The notes beneath the pieces were generated by a model. It was not told the origin of the DNA. It saw only the letters and a list, made by a program, of their open reading frames with translations, and did no database searches. A stretch of DNA of 64,000 nt from Lentisphaeria bacterium (lineage in GTDB: Bacteria; Verrucomicrobiota; Lentisphaeria; Oligosphaerales; Oligosphaeraceae). Shown piece by piece: positions 9,174 to 17,529 of the stretch. Both the position numbers and the translations under genes were made by a program. The stretch lies in the NCBI GenBank assembly GCA_024405215.1, contig JAKSPB010000014.1, forward strand, positions 1 to 64,000, given 5' to 3'. Within the stretch, counting starts at the first letter, position 1. Every line of letters starts with the position of its first letter.

Positions 9174-9508
9174 TTGTTTAAATTCTAGCAAATCAAGAAA
9201 GAGAGGATAAATTTATAAGGATTACGTCTCTATTCAGAACTCTGTCGTCGAAGCGGAATCCCGTTGTCCCTCCTTGCGTGAGTCGCAGCAGGAAAGAGAG
9301 GAGGCGTTCTTCCGGGAGCTCCGCCCCTGATACGCACCGTGTCGTCTCCTTTTCGGGACGATTTCGCCTCTTCTGCGCTTTCCCTGTCCTGGATAGTCAC
9401 ACTATTCCCTTTTCCCCATTCTTTTAAAAGTCAATCAAGGGGATTCTTGTTTTCATTGAGACTCGCATCTCAAGGCAACTCACGTTCAAGCATTGTAAAC
9501 ACAAAACC
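9174..9508. other. Intergenic region before OPX gene, with small hairpin
   Basis: No coding sequence is seen. A perfect 6-base inverted repeat, TTGAGA (9456-9461) and TCTCAA (9468-9473) with a six-base loop, sits 35 bases before the OPX start codon. CTTTTAAAAG at 9421-9430 is a perfect palindrome. Either could be an operator or a translation-control hairpin for the export operon; no convincing -35/-10 pair was found. Confidence 0.4.
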
Positions 9509-10615
9509 ATGAAGCATCTCCTCCATGCAATCATCCTGGGCTTTATTCTGCAAATGACCATGCAAGGACAGGAAGGCTCCATTCAGCAACCGTCGACTTC
9601 CCAGCTACGTCCTGGCGACACGCTCCAGATCAGTGTATTTCGCGCGCCTGAATTCGACCGGAGCGTGCGCGTTGAAGAAGACGGGTTCTTCTCCTTCCCT
9701 TTATGCGGTGAAATTGAAGCAGCGAACCACAGCCCTAGGGAAGTAGCCCGCTTTCTGGAAGAAAAGCTTTCCACGCAGCTAGCCGATCCTCACGTGGATA
9801 TTTTCGTCACCCATTGGGGTCCACGGACGGTGTATCTGCTTGGCGAGTTCCGTTCCGGAAGCATGTCCAAGGAACTTCCGACATACGGACGATTAACAGC
9901 TCTTCAGGCAATCAGCGCCGCAGGTGGCTTCAGTGAAAGTGCCGACCTGGCCAACGTCGCCATCCTGCGCCAGAACAAAACCACGGGAAAGTATGAAAGA
10001 ATCCCTGTGGATGTCTCTGTTCTGCTGGGCAATGCCGGAGTGGTTGACGAATGCTACTTAATGCCGGAAGACACACTTCTGGCTCCTAGAGCCGCTGTCG
10101 TGCTCGTTTCCGGACAAGTGAACAACCCCACCCTGATCAACATTGAGACCAAGCGTCCGCCTCATCTCTCTGAACTTGTGGTTCGTGCAGGTGGTTTGAA
10201 GAATGGCGCAAACATTGACAGCATAGCCATCATTCGCACCCTGGGCAACGGAGAACGCACCACGCTCATCGGTTCCCTGCGTTCGACGGAGCCAGGCATC
10301 TATGAAAATGATCCCATCATCAATCCAGGAGATCACGTCCTGGTACCTGCCGCGGACAGCATTTTCGTCACAGGTTCTGTCGCCAATCCGCGGACTCTGG
10401 ACCTCCCCCCGGAAACCATCGTCACCGTCAGCCAAGCAATTACCTTGGCTGGCGGCTTCAAGAATGTCGCAAGCCAAAGCAATGTAGTCGTCATCAGAGG
10501 CAGCGAAAGAATCCGTGTGGATTTATCCAAGCTCTATGCCAAGGCAGGAAATCTTGAAAATGATCTGCCCTTGCAGTATGGCGACATCGTCTTTGTGCCC
10601 GAATCTTTCTGGTAG
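9509..10615 (+). CDS. Polysaccharide export protein (OPX/Wza-like, SLBB domains)
   Basis: The 368-residue protein has a signal peptide (about residues 1-20), a Poly_export domain from LRPGDTLQISVFRAPEF (residues 32-48) through about 110, and three SLBB-type beta-grasp repeats (around 110-190, 190-280 and 283-368, each with the [ILV]xxAGGF-like turn). It should form the periplasmic part of a capsule/exopolysaccharide export channel. Two features are unusual for a Wza lipoprotein. There is no Cys after the signal sequence, so it cannot be lipidated. It also stops right after the last SLBB domain (VFVPESFW), lacking the C-terminal helix that crosses the outer membrane in E. coli Wza. It fits the short OPX class that needs a separate outer-membrane barrel, such as the one at 7883-9103. 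The kinase gene follows after 99 bases. Confidence 0.9.
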   Translation: MKHLLHAIILGFILQMTMQGQEGSIQQPSTSQLRPGDTLQISVFRAPEFDRSVRVEEDGFFSFPLCGEIEAANHSPREVARFLEEKLSTQLADPHVDIFVTHWGPRTVYLLGEFRSGSMSKELPTYGRLTALQAISAAGGFSESADLANVAILRQNKTTGKYERIPVDVSVLLGNAGVVDECYLMPEDTLLAPRAAVVLVSGQVNNPTLINIETKRPPHLSELVVRAGGLKNGANIDSIAIIRTLGNGERTTLIGSLRSTEPGIYENDPIINPGDHVLVPAADSIFVTGSVANPRTLDLPPETIVTVSQAITLAGGFKNVASQSNVVVIRGSERIRVDLSKLYAKAGNLENDLPLQYGDIVFVPESFW

Positions 10616-10714
10616 AGATTTTCCAGTCAGAAAAGGTGCGGAAAGGATTTAGATGTTCTTCCGTGCCTTATTCGATTTTCCTTCTGAAGTTTCAAATCTT
10701 ATCCTCAGCCAACT

Positions 10715-13078
10715 ATGGTCAGCGAAAAATCAGAATTCAACGAAAATACTCAGGTTAACGGCGGGCAAGAAGAAGGTGAGAACATTCTGAACACCCTCCT
10801 TGAAGGGTATTTCACCTATGTTCAGCCTTTCTTCTGGTTGTATATCGCCTCCGTGACTCTTTTTCTGCTCGGCGCTCTAGTCTATCTCATGACAGCAACG
10901 CCTCTGTACAAAGCCACGACTCAGCTGAACATCAGTTTCAACCAGCTCAATATTGCGCAGATCAAGGGAATCAACGATCCGACGATCGACCGTTCCCTGG
11001 CGTTTCTCAATACGCAGGTTGCGATGATCAAGAATGGCGGTCTCATCCGAAACGCATATAACAAAAACAACTTCAACCCTGACCAGCTAGCTCTGCTGAA
11101 AGGTCCGGAAGTCAGTCAGATCACCAATACCAACCTGGTGAACATCTCCATTATCTCCGCGGATCCCAAGTTGGCGGCCAGAGCAGCCAATGCCATTGCC
11201 CAGGAATATCTTGACCAAATGCATAGCCGCAAAACGGACATCACCTCCAACGGAGTTGATGTCTTGCGCGACCAGCTGTCACAGATAACTTCTGAACATG
11301 ATGAAGCTGTCCAGAGATTGCTGGAGTTCAAAAAGGAAAACAACATTTTTGATTTTACGACAAATTACAATACCCTCACGGCCCAGCTGACCTCTCTTCA
11401 GACCAATATCCTTTCCGACGAAAGCAAGGCGGAAGAAATCAAAGCACTGCTTGCGGAAATTGAAGAAGACCAGGAGTCGACGACGATTATGCTCCCCTAC
11501 CTTCTTCTCAGCCACGGTAGCGCGGAAGGAGGCGTATCTGCCGCCAATGTGATTGCCAGTAAACTCTCTCACCTGCAGGAGCTCAACCTCCAGCACCAGA
11601 TGGGCCTGCCGGAACTGACCGCCAAATTCGGGGCAGGCGCACTTGCCGTGCAAATCCACGAAAATGTCGGCAAACTAATCAAAGACACCGAAAAAAATGA
11701 AATCACCATTGGCATTCGCGGATTGAATCTCACGATCCATCAGCTTCAGAAACATCAAGAACAGTTGAAAAAACGCGCCGAGGAAATCAGCAACAAAATT
11801 TCTGAAATGGATCAGCTTCATGGCGAGTATCAGCGCCGCGAAGCAGCCGTCAGCACCTTGGAACGAACCATGGACTTGCTTGTCTCCCGCATCGCCGAAA
11901 TTCAAATCGCCGACGCTACGACAGACAAGATGAGCGACTACGCGATTTTCATCACAAACGAGGCTGGCGTTCCCAAGCAAGCCTTCTATCCTGTCAAGCG
12001 GAAGGTTCTCGGCATCGGCTTCCTCCTTGGCCTTGCTTTGGCGGGTCTGGCGTCCTTTGTCCTCATCTCCCTGAACACGCAGCTCACCAGCCTGGACATG
12101 GTCGACAGTTTCTTCGGAAAGAATCTGCCGCATTTTGGCGACATTCCTTCAATTATCGTAGATACGAAGGAAGAAAACGCCCTGGATGACAAAGGAAAGA
12201 AAAGTGCAGCAGATGCCCGTCTGGCTATCATTGACGAAGCCTTCCGAGACATCCGCACAGCCTTGAACCTATCCCTTGTCACACGCAATTCCAAGATTCT
12301 GGCTGTTTGCAGTGCCGGTTCCGGCGAAGGCAAGACCTTCACCGCCTCCAACCTGGCCAAATCGTTTGCCCAGGAAAACAAGAAAGTCCTGCTTATGGAC
12401 TGCGACCTCCGCAAACCGGATGCCCACCATAATTTCAAAGGCAATCTCCCCAGCAACGCCCGTCAGCGTGGTATTTCCAATGTCCTGGTCGGTGACTGCA
12501 AGCTGATGGATGTGGTCATCCATATGGACAAACTGAACCTGGACATTGCCACTACCGGCCCGGTCCCGCCCAATCCCAATGAATTGCTCAGCATGGGTCG
12601 TCTATCGGAAATGCTGGAGGAAGCAAAAGCAAATTACGACATCGTCATCATGGACACCTCGCCCCTCATGCTGGTTTCCGATGCCCTTCTGATTGCCCAC
12701 CAGAATGTTCCCTTCTTGCTTGTCACCAGACTTTTCACAGACAATCGCCACGTCATTCGCCAAATGGCACTGCAGCTCAAACAGGCCAATCTTTTCCCTG
12801 CTGGTTTGATTGCCAACTGCGCTGACGTTCCTCGGGCCTCTTCCACTGGTTACGGCTACGGCTACGGAAAGTATGGCTATGGCTATGGGAAATATGGCTA
12901 TGGGAAATATGGCTATGGAAAGTACGGCTATGGGAAATATGGCTATGGGAAGTACGGCTACGGCTATGGGAAATACGGCTATGGCTATGGCTATGGCAGT
13001 CGTTATGGCAAGCAGCCTGAGACAGAAAAGGGGAATCAAGACAATCCCTCAACCGACACAGAGGTAGATAAAAAGTAG
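10715..13078 (+). CDS. Wzc-like polysaccharide co-polymerase / BY-tyrosine kinase with YGK tail
   Basis: This inner-membrane chain-length regulator is fused to a bacterial tyrosine kinase (787 residues). Residues 35-65 form the first membrane helix (FFWLYIASVTLFLLGALVYLM is within it). A Wzz-type periplasmic domain with long coiled coils follows, then a second helix near 425-450. The kinase domain has Walker A SAGSGEGKT at 533-541, Walker A' VLLMDCDLRKP near 563 and Walker B IVIMDTSP near 643-650. The C-terminus (about 712-766) is a tract of YGYGK units with 22 tyrosines, the autophosphorylation cluster, far more tyrosines than the handful in E. coli Wzc. Cycles of phosphorylation and dephosphorylation by the phosphatase at 16692 should control polymer length and export. 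A strong terminator follows. Confidence 0.95.
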   Translation: MVSEKSEFNENTQVNGGQEEGENILNTLLEGYFTYVQPFFWLYIASVTLFLLGALVYLMTATPLYKATTQLNISFNQLNIAQIKGINDPTIDRSLAFLNTQVAMIKNGGLIRNAYNKNNFNPDQLALLKGPEVSQITNTNLVNISIISADPKLAARAANAIAQEYLDQMHSRKTDITSNGVDVLRDQLSQITSEHDEAVQRLLEFKKENNIFDFTTNYNTLTAQLTSLQTNILSDESKAEEIKALLAEIEEDQESTTIMLPYLLLSHGSAEGGVSAANVIASKLSHLQELNLQHQMGLPELTAKFGAGALAVQIHENVGKLIKDTEKNEITIGIRGLNLTIHQLQKHQEQLKKRAEEISNKISEMDQLHGEYQRREAAVSTLERTMDLLVSRIAEIQIADATTDKMSDYAIFITNEAGVPKQAFYPVKRKVLGIGFLLGLALAGLASFVLISLNTQLTSLDMVDSFFGKNLPHFGDIPSIIVDTKEENALDDKGKKSAADARLAIIDEAFRDIRTALNLSLVTRNSKILAVCSAGSGEGKTFTASNLAKSFAQENKKVLLMDCDLRKPDAHHNFKGNLPSNARQRGISNVLVGDCKLMDVVIHMDKLNLDIATTGPVPPNPNELLSMGRLSEMLEEAKANYDIVIMDTSPLMLVSDALLIAHQNVPFLLVTRLFTDNRHVIRQMALQLKQANLFPAGLIANCADVPRASSTGYGYGYGKYGYGYGKYGYGKYGYGKYGYGKYGYGKYGYGYGKYGYGYGYGSRYGKQPETEKGNQDNPSTDTEVDKK
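12851..13012 (+). repeat. Tyr-Gly-Lys coding repeat in BY-kinase tail
   Basis: Degenerate tandem units of about 15 bases (TATGGCTATGGGAAA and variants with TAC/GGA/AAG) encode YGYGK or YGYGYGK. Units vary in length, giving 22 Tyr codons in about 54 residues. Synonymous variation between units shows the repeat is not a very recent expansion and that the protein sequence is kept. Confidence 0.95.
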
Positions 13079-13094
13079 CATAGCCCTTAAGTTC

Positions 13095-13135
13095 AAAACG
13101 TTCTGTGTTTCTAGCAACACAGAACGTTTTTGTAT
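13095..13135 (+). terminator. Intrinsic terminator after BY-kinase gene
   Basis: A perfect 15-base stem (AAAACGTTCTGTGTT at 13095-13109 with its complement at 13116-13130) and a six-base loop run into a T stretch. It separates the kinase from the Wzy-like gene, so the latter is either read through or separately transcribed. Confidence 0.92.
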
Positions 13136-13189
13136 TATTCCTGACATTTCGGCTGTTTTTCTTCACCCCGGGATTTTCTTCTTTCCATT

Positions 13190-16100
13190 GTGAGTAACCA
13201 TCCTGACATAAACTCTTCTGACTCTTCTGCATCCCATACCGCAGAATCAGAGCATCATCACCACCACCATCACCACCACCATCATTCCAGCCCACTGCAG
13301 CATCTTACGCATAAGTGCATCCGATTCATGCGTTGGCTGCCTCTGTTGCTGTGGATGCTTGTGCTGGTGGTGATGCCCACGCTCCATCGCGGAGGTGAAC
13401 TGTGGTGGTTGCCTGCAACAGGCATTCTCATTCTATCCTCCCTCGCCGTCTGGCTTCTCTGCCGATATATCCTCGGGGGAAATTCCCAGCATACTCGCAT
13501 ACCCATGCCTCGGCCCTTCTGGGACAATAGTTACCTATTGTTCCTTCTTCCCATCCTTGTTGGCCTGGTGCAACTCATTCCCTGCCACTGGCTGGTTTCA
13601 ATCTTCTCGAAAAGCTCCGCAACCATCTGGGAAACGGCCAATGGGACCGGCCGTTTCAGTCTATATCCAGAAGCAACCCTAGAGCGCGTTTTTCTCCTTG
13701 TTCTTTGTCTGTCATCCTGCTTCTTCTGCCGCAACTTCTGCCGCCACCGCCGATATGCCTATGGTGTATTAGGCGCCATTTCCCTAGCTTCTCTTCTCAA
13801 CGCCCTCTTTGCCTTCTGGCAACTCCTCTCCCCCGAAGGCGCAGTTGCCTCTCCCCTTTCCGCATTGATGTCCAAACCCAGCGGAATCTGCGGGACTTTC
13901 CTGAACCGAAATCATTTCGGATTCATGATGACGGCTGGCATCTGTTGCGTCTGCGGACTTTTGATGATGATTTCCGAAGAGAAACTGGCCCCGCACAACA
14001 ATGTCACGGGCATTCGCCAGCGCCGCATTCGCGCCAGATGGCGCTACCTCTTCGGCATTGTGCTATTCATCCTATATACTGCCAATGTGATATCCCTTTC
14101 CCGTGGGAGTTTCCTTGCCTCCAATCTAGCCCTCGTCGCCATGGGCCTCTATTGGATGAAGTCGCATCACTTCCATCTTCCCCATCAACGTCGTACCGCC
14201 TATGCCATGGTCTTTATTTTCATCGTGGCACTTATCTTTGCCCTACCCTACGTCCTGGAAAAGCTTTCCAACCGTTTTGACGAGCTCACCAAAGAAAACG
14301 GCATCACCGCCGATACACGCGTGCTGATATGGAAAACCAGTCTTCGTCTTGCGGGAAAATATTGGCTGACAGGCACTGGTCTAGGAGCTTTCGGCGATGC
14401 CGTCCAGGCATCCGCTTCCAACGATCTCGACCAGGCGATGATTGACCATGCCCACAATGACTATTTGGAATTCCTGGCAGAACTCGGCATTCCTTGCTCG
14501 CTTCTCCTCCTTTTCCTGCTATTCGCTTTGTTGAAATCTGTTCCTGGGAAATTAAGGAACTGCCATGACTCCCCCCTGAAACGAGCAGGTTTTACCGCAT
14601 TTGTTGCCCTTTTGGCCGGCGGCTACCACGAATTCTTTGATTATAACCTCCAGGCTTATCCGAATGCCATTCTCTATGCCGTACTACTTGGCGTTGTCAT
14701 GGCCGCCTGCGGTCAAGAAGAAGATCTCGTCATCCATACCAGACGATACAGACAATTTGCCTTGTATTGTTGCATTCTCATGATCGTCCTGTTGTTCCCC
14801 GCAACGCGTCTACTCAAAAAAGCTTGGTATGCCCATCGGGTTTGGCTGGCGCAAAATCCCGCCTATCATCCCCAAGGACAGAGCAGTGTCCAGCCCAGCA
14901 AGCGCCTTGCCTGGGCTGAACAATCCTGGTTGTTGCAAAAAAACAGTCCACGAGCCATTACCGCCTATGCGCGGGAATTGATTGACAACGCCAATCTCAG
15001 CAATTCAGCAGAACAGCAATGGGATAATCTGGAAAAGGCCTATCATCTCCAGCTTGAAGCCCTCCGCAATCGTCCCTCCAGCCTGGAAGACTGGAAGCTC
15101 TTTGGTGTGCTTGCCTTCTATTACGGCAATCTGGATCAATCCTTCAAGGCTTTTGAGCAGAGTATCGCTCTTGCGCCATCCCTGATATCTCCCAAGCTGT
15201 TGGCGTCTCGATACTACCAGCTAGGCTTCAATTCCCGTGCCTATCCCCTCGCAATGCGGCAGCGCTGGCATTCCCGCGCTCAAGAACTTCGCAAAAATGT
15301 CTTACACGACCGCCAGGAACTGGCCTTGAATCTCCTTCCTGAACTTCTGCTTCCCACCACGCCGATTTCCGACTTCATTGAGTGGTGTACTCCCAACCAG
15401 AAGCTTTCTCTTGCCATCATGGACCTCCTGCTGGCCCAACAGCGCCATGCCGATGCAGAGGTCATTCTGAATCAATTCCCCATGGATTCGGAAATTACGC
15501 CAGAGGTATCCCTGCGTCTTGCGACTTGGCGTCATGTGCTTGCTAGTCTTCTGCATCCAGAAAACCTACAAAACACCTATCTTCAATGGCAAGCCGCAGC
15601 AGCCATTGCCAAGAACGCCTCCTATCCTCGGCATCCTTTAGACAAGTTCAACGACTGGCAAGCGCTTGATTCCATCATTGGCCAACTTTCCGAAGAAGTC
15701 GCCGGCCCCCTGCCAAGTCGGCGTTTGGAAGGCGCACAAATCATGCTGACAATTGCCCATCCTGCAGCTGCCATTCAAATTCTGACTCCCCTGCTCTATC
15801 CAGGGCACTTCTCTCCCAGCACAGAGGAAATCCAGAAAGCCCGCGAACTTCTCTCCACTCTTTCCCTTGACGCAGACTCCGCAGACGGCTATCGCCTGGA
15901 AATAGTCCGCCAACTTCTTTTTGCCAAGGAAGCCCTGCAAAAACGGGATCTCCTCACCATAGATGCCATTCAAAAGGCCCTCTTGAATTTGCAGCAACGC
16001 TATTCCGCCGAAGCAGCCTCCACTGGCTTCTATAAGAACAACCTCATAAATAAGTTTGCCTGGATGCAAATTCACCTTCTGGATTATTACCTAGGCATGC

Positions 16101-16654
16101 TCCACGAAGCCAAGAACGAGTTTTCCGAGGCCATTCCATGTTATCAAGCCATTCTGGAAAAACATCCCAATAATGCGCTTGCCCTGGAACGCCTGGCGGT
16201 CATCGCTCCTGAGATGCTTTCTCCCGACCAGCTCACTCTTGCCCAAGAAGCCAGCAAACCGCCATTGGGACATTTTGGTTCCTACATCGATGTAATTTCC
16301 ATCACTCCCTCCACCACGGATCTACGTGAACTTCACGAATCTCTTGATGTAGATGTCTTGCTTCGGGTTCACGGCACAGCTTCCAGGAATCTCACCTTCA
16401 AGCTAGCCCTTTCCACAGCTTTCGGAAATTTCCAAACGGTGAATCTAGTTCCTGTTGATATGCATCGAAACTCCAGCCTGCAATGGGAAACCGGAGCACT
16501 TCTCCGATTCCATGCAGAAATTCCAACTGCCCAGACATATTTGGTCAGCGCAGGACATCCCGCACACGAAGGCCTGCTTGCGCTGGAAGTCATTCAAACA
16601 CCCAGTCAAAAAGCTACTCCACGCGCCATCAATGCTTCCGTCAGACTTCACTGA
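13190..16654 (+). CDS. Wzy/O-antigen-ligase-family protein with poly-His N-terminus and TPR-like C-terminal region
   Basis: This 1154-residue protein has three parts. Residues 1-40 are a polar cytoplasmic stretch with 11 consecutive His. Residues 45-560 are an integral membrane region of about 12 helices with family motifs FLNRNHFGFMM, SLSRGSFLAS, RVLIWKTSLRL..TGLGAFGD and HAHNDYLEFLAELG (HNDYLE at 422-427), the Wzy_C signature of polymerases/ligases. Residues 570-1154 are extracytoplasmic, with TPR-like helices (DWKLFGVLAFYYGNLDQSFKAF) and a final beta-rich piece. It most likely polymerises repeat units or ligates the glycan in the periplasm. The GTG start at 13190 is the reading used; no strong ribosome binding site is seen and a later start is possible, but no good ATG precedes the His tract. 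Confidence 0.85.
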   Translation: MSNHPDINSSDSSASHTAESEHHHHHHHHHHHSSPLQHLTHKCIRFMRWLPLLLWMLVLVVMPTLHRGGELWWLPATGILILSSLAVWLLCRYILGGNSQHTRIPMPRPFWDNSYLLFLLPILVGLVQLIPCHWLVSIFSKSSATIWETANGTGRFSLYPEATLERVFLLVLCLSSCFFCRNFCRHRRYAYGVLGAISLASLLNALFAFWQLLSPEGAVASPLSALMSKPSGICGTFLNRNHFGFMMTAGICCVCGLLMMISEEKLAPHNNVTGIRQRRIRARWRYLFGIVLFILYTANVISLSRGSFLASNLALVAMGLYWMKSHHFHLPHQRRTAYAMVFIFIVALIFALPYVLEKLSNRFDELTKENGITADTRVLIWKTSLRLAGKYWLTGTGLGAFGDAVQASASNDLDQAMIDHAHNDYLEFLAELGIPCSLLLLFLLFALLKSVPGKLRNCHDSPLKRAGFTAFVALLAGGYHEFFDYNLQAYPNAILYAVLLGVVMAACGQEEDLVIHTRRYRQFALYCCILMIVLLFPATRLLKKAWYAHRVWLAQNPAYHPQGQSSVQPSKRLAWAEQSWLLQKNSPRAITAYARELIDNANLSNSAEQQWDNLEKAYHLQLEALRNRPSSLEDWKLFGVLAFYYGNLDQSFKAFEQSIALAPSLISPKLLASRYYQLGFNSRAYPLAMRQRWHSRAQELRKNVLHDRQELALNLLPELLLPTTPISDFIEWCTPNQKLSLAIMDLLLAQQRHADAEVILNQFPMDSEITPEVSLRLATWRHVLASLLHPENLQNTYLQWQAAAAIAKNASYPRHPLDKFNDWQALDSIIGQLSEEVAGPLPSRRLEGAQIMLTIAHPAAAIQILTPLLYPGHFSPSTEEIQKARELLSTLSLDADSADGYRLEIVRQLLFAKEALQKRDLLTIDAIQKALLNLQQRYSAEAASTGFYKNNLINKFAWMQIHLLDYYLGMLHEAKNEFSEAIPCYQAILEKHPNNALALERLAVIAPEMLSPDQLTLAQEASKPPLGHFGSYIDVISITPSTTDLRELHESLDVDVLLRVHGTASRNLTFKLALSTAFGNFQTVNLVPVDMHRNSSLQWETGALLRFHAEIPTAQTYLVSAGHPAHEGLLALEVIQTPSQKATPRAINASVRLH

Positions 16655-16691
16655 AGGATTTGACGGCGATACAAGTCTCACATTACCCCTC

Positions 16692-17426
16692 ATGATTGAT
16701 ATTCACTGCCATATCTTGCCGGGCATCGACGACGGCTCACCAAACCTGGCCACCTCCCTGGAAATGGCCAGACAAGCCGTCGCCGATGGCGTAACGACAA
16801 TCGTCGCCACGCCCCATTTTCGCCCACCGGTAGATTATCCCGCCCAGATTGAGGCCCGTAAGGACGCATTCGCCGCCTTATCCGCCGCCCTGGCAGACCA
16901 GAATATTCCGTTGAAGCTCCTATGCGGCGCAGAATGCATGGTCAATGGACATCTTTTCTACGATATCTTCCCCAAATATCCCAACCTTCTCTATCCCATC
17001 AACGATCCAGAAGCCCCGAAGACAGCCTTGGTGGAACTTCCCATGGACATGGAAATTTCCCACGCAGGCGATGTGCTCTTCAACGCCCAGCTCCAAGGCT
17101 ACCGCATCGTCCTGGCCCATCCGGAACGCCAGCCCGGCTTCCTCAAGGACCTGGATGAGTTGAAAGGAATGCTGAATCGGGGTATTTTCCTGCAATTCAA
17201 CGAAGACGACATCCTGACCGGCTTCTTCCATCGGAAGATGACACGCGCCATCCTTGGCCTCATGCAATATAGTCCGGATCAGGTATTCCTCGGGAGCGAT
17301 TCCCATGAAACAGAACACCGCCCATGCAAACTCACTCCGGCGCGGAAGGCGATTGTTTCCGCTCTTGGCGATACGTTCTGGGACAAACTGACAAAGGAAA
17401 ATCCCGCCGAATTTCTGGGAATCTAA
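16692..17426 (+). CDS. PHP-type tyrosine phosphatase (CpsB/Wzb-like)
   Basis: The manganese-dependent protein-tyrosine phosphatases of the CpsB/YwqE group carry a PHP fold, and all metal-binding blocks are visible: MIDIHCHILPGIDDG at residues 1-15, ATPHFRP near 40, GAECM near 80, LAHPERQP near 141 and GSDSHETEHRP near 203. It should dephosphorylate the Tyr-rich tail of the BY-kinase encoded upstream. The ATG at 16692 is chosen because the family begins with this M-I-D-x-H-x-H motif; the open frame extends further upstream into the end of the Wzy gene. The length of 244 residues is normal. A bidirectional terminator follows. Confidence 0.9.
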   Translation: MIDIHCHILPGIDDGSPNLATSLEMARQAVADGVTTIVATPHFRPPVDYPAQIEARKDAFAALSAALADQNIPLKLLCGAECMVNGHLFYDIFPKYPNLLYPINDPEAPKTALVELPMDMEISHAGDVLFNAQLQGYRIVLAHPERQPGFLKDLDELKGMLNRGIFLQFNEDDILTGFFHRKMTRAILGLMQYSPDQVFLGSDSHETEHRPCKLTPARKAIVSALGDTFWDKLTKENPAEFLGI

Positions 17427-17458
17427 TCCACCCGCCTTTTACATTTTATACATTGTAC

Positions 17459-17507
17459 GCAAAAGGGGCTGTTGCATGGCACGTAGTTCTGCAACAGCCC
17501 TTTTTGC
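17459..17507. terminator. Bidirectional intrinsic terminator
   Basis: An 18-base near-perfect stem (GCAAAAGGGGCTGTTGCA at 17459-17476, partner at 17490-17507) has A and T runs on its two sides, so it can stop both the phosphatase gene (+) and nadC (-). Its GGGCTGTTGCA core recurs in other terminators of the window. Confidence 0.92.
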
Positions 17508-17529
17508 GTTCGGCAAGTACGCCTCAATT

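Noticed and set aside
9421-9430. CTTTTAAAAG palindrome as a firm operator
   Set aside because: Too short and AT-rich to assign; mentioned only as part of the intergenic description.
12851-13012. CRISPR-like short repeats
   Set aside because: Units are in-frame codons of the kinase tail with synonymous variation and no spacers.
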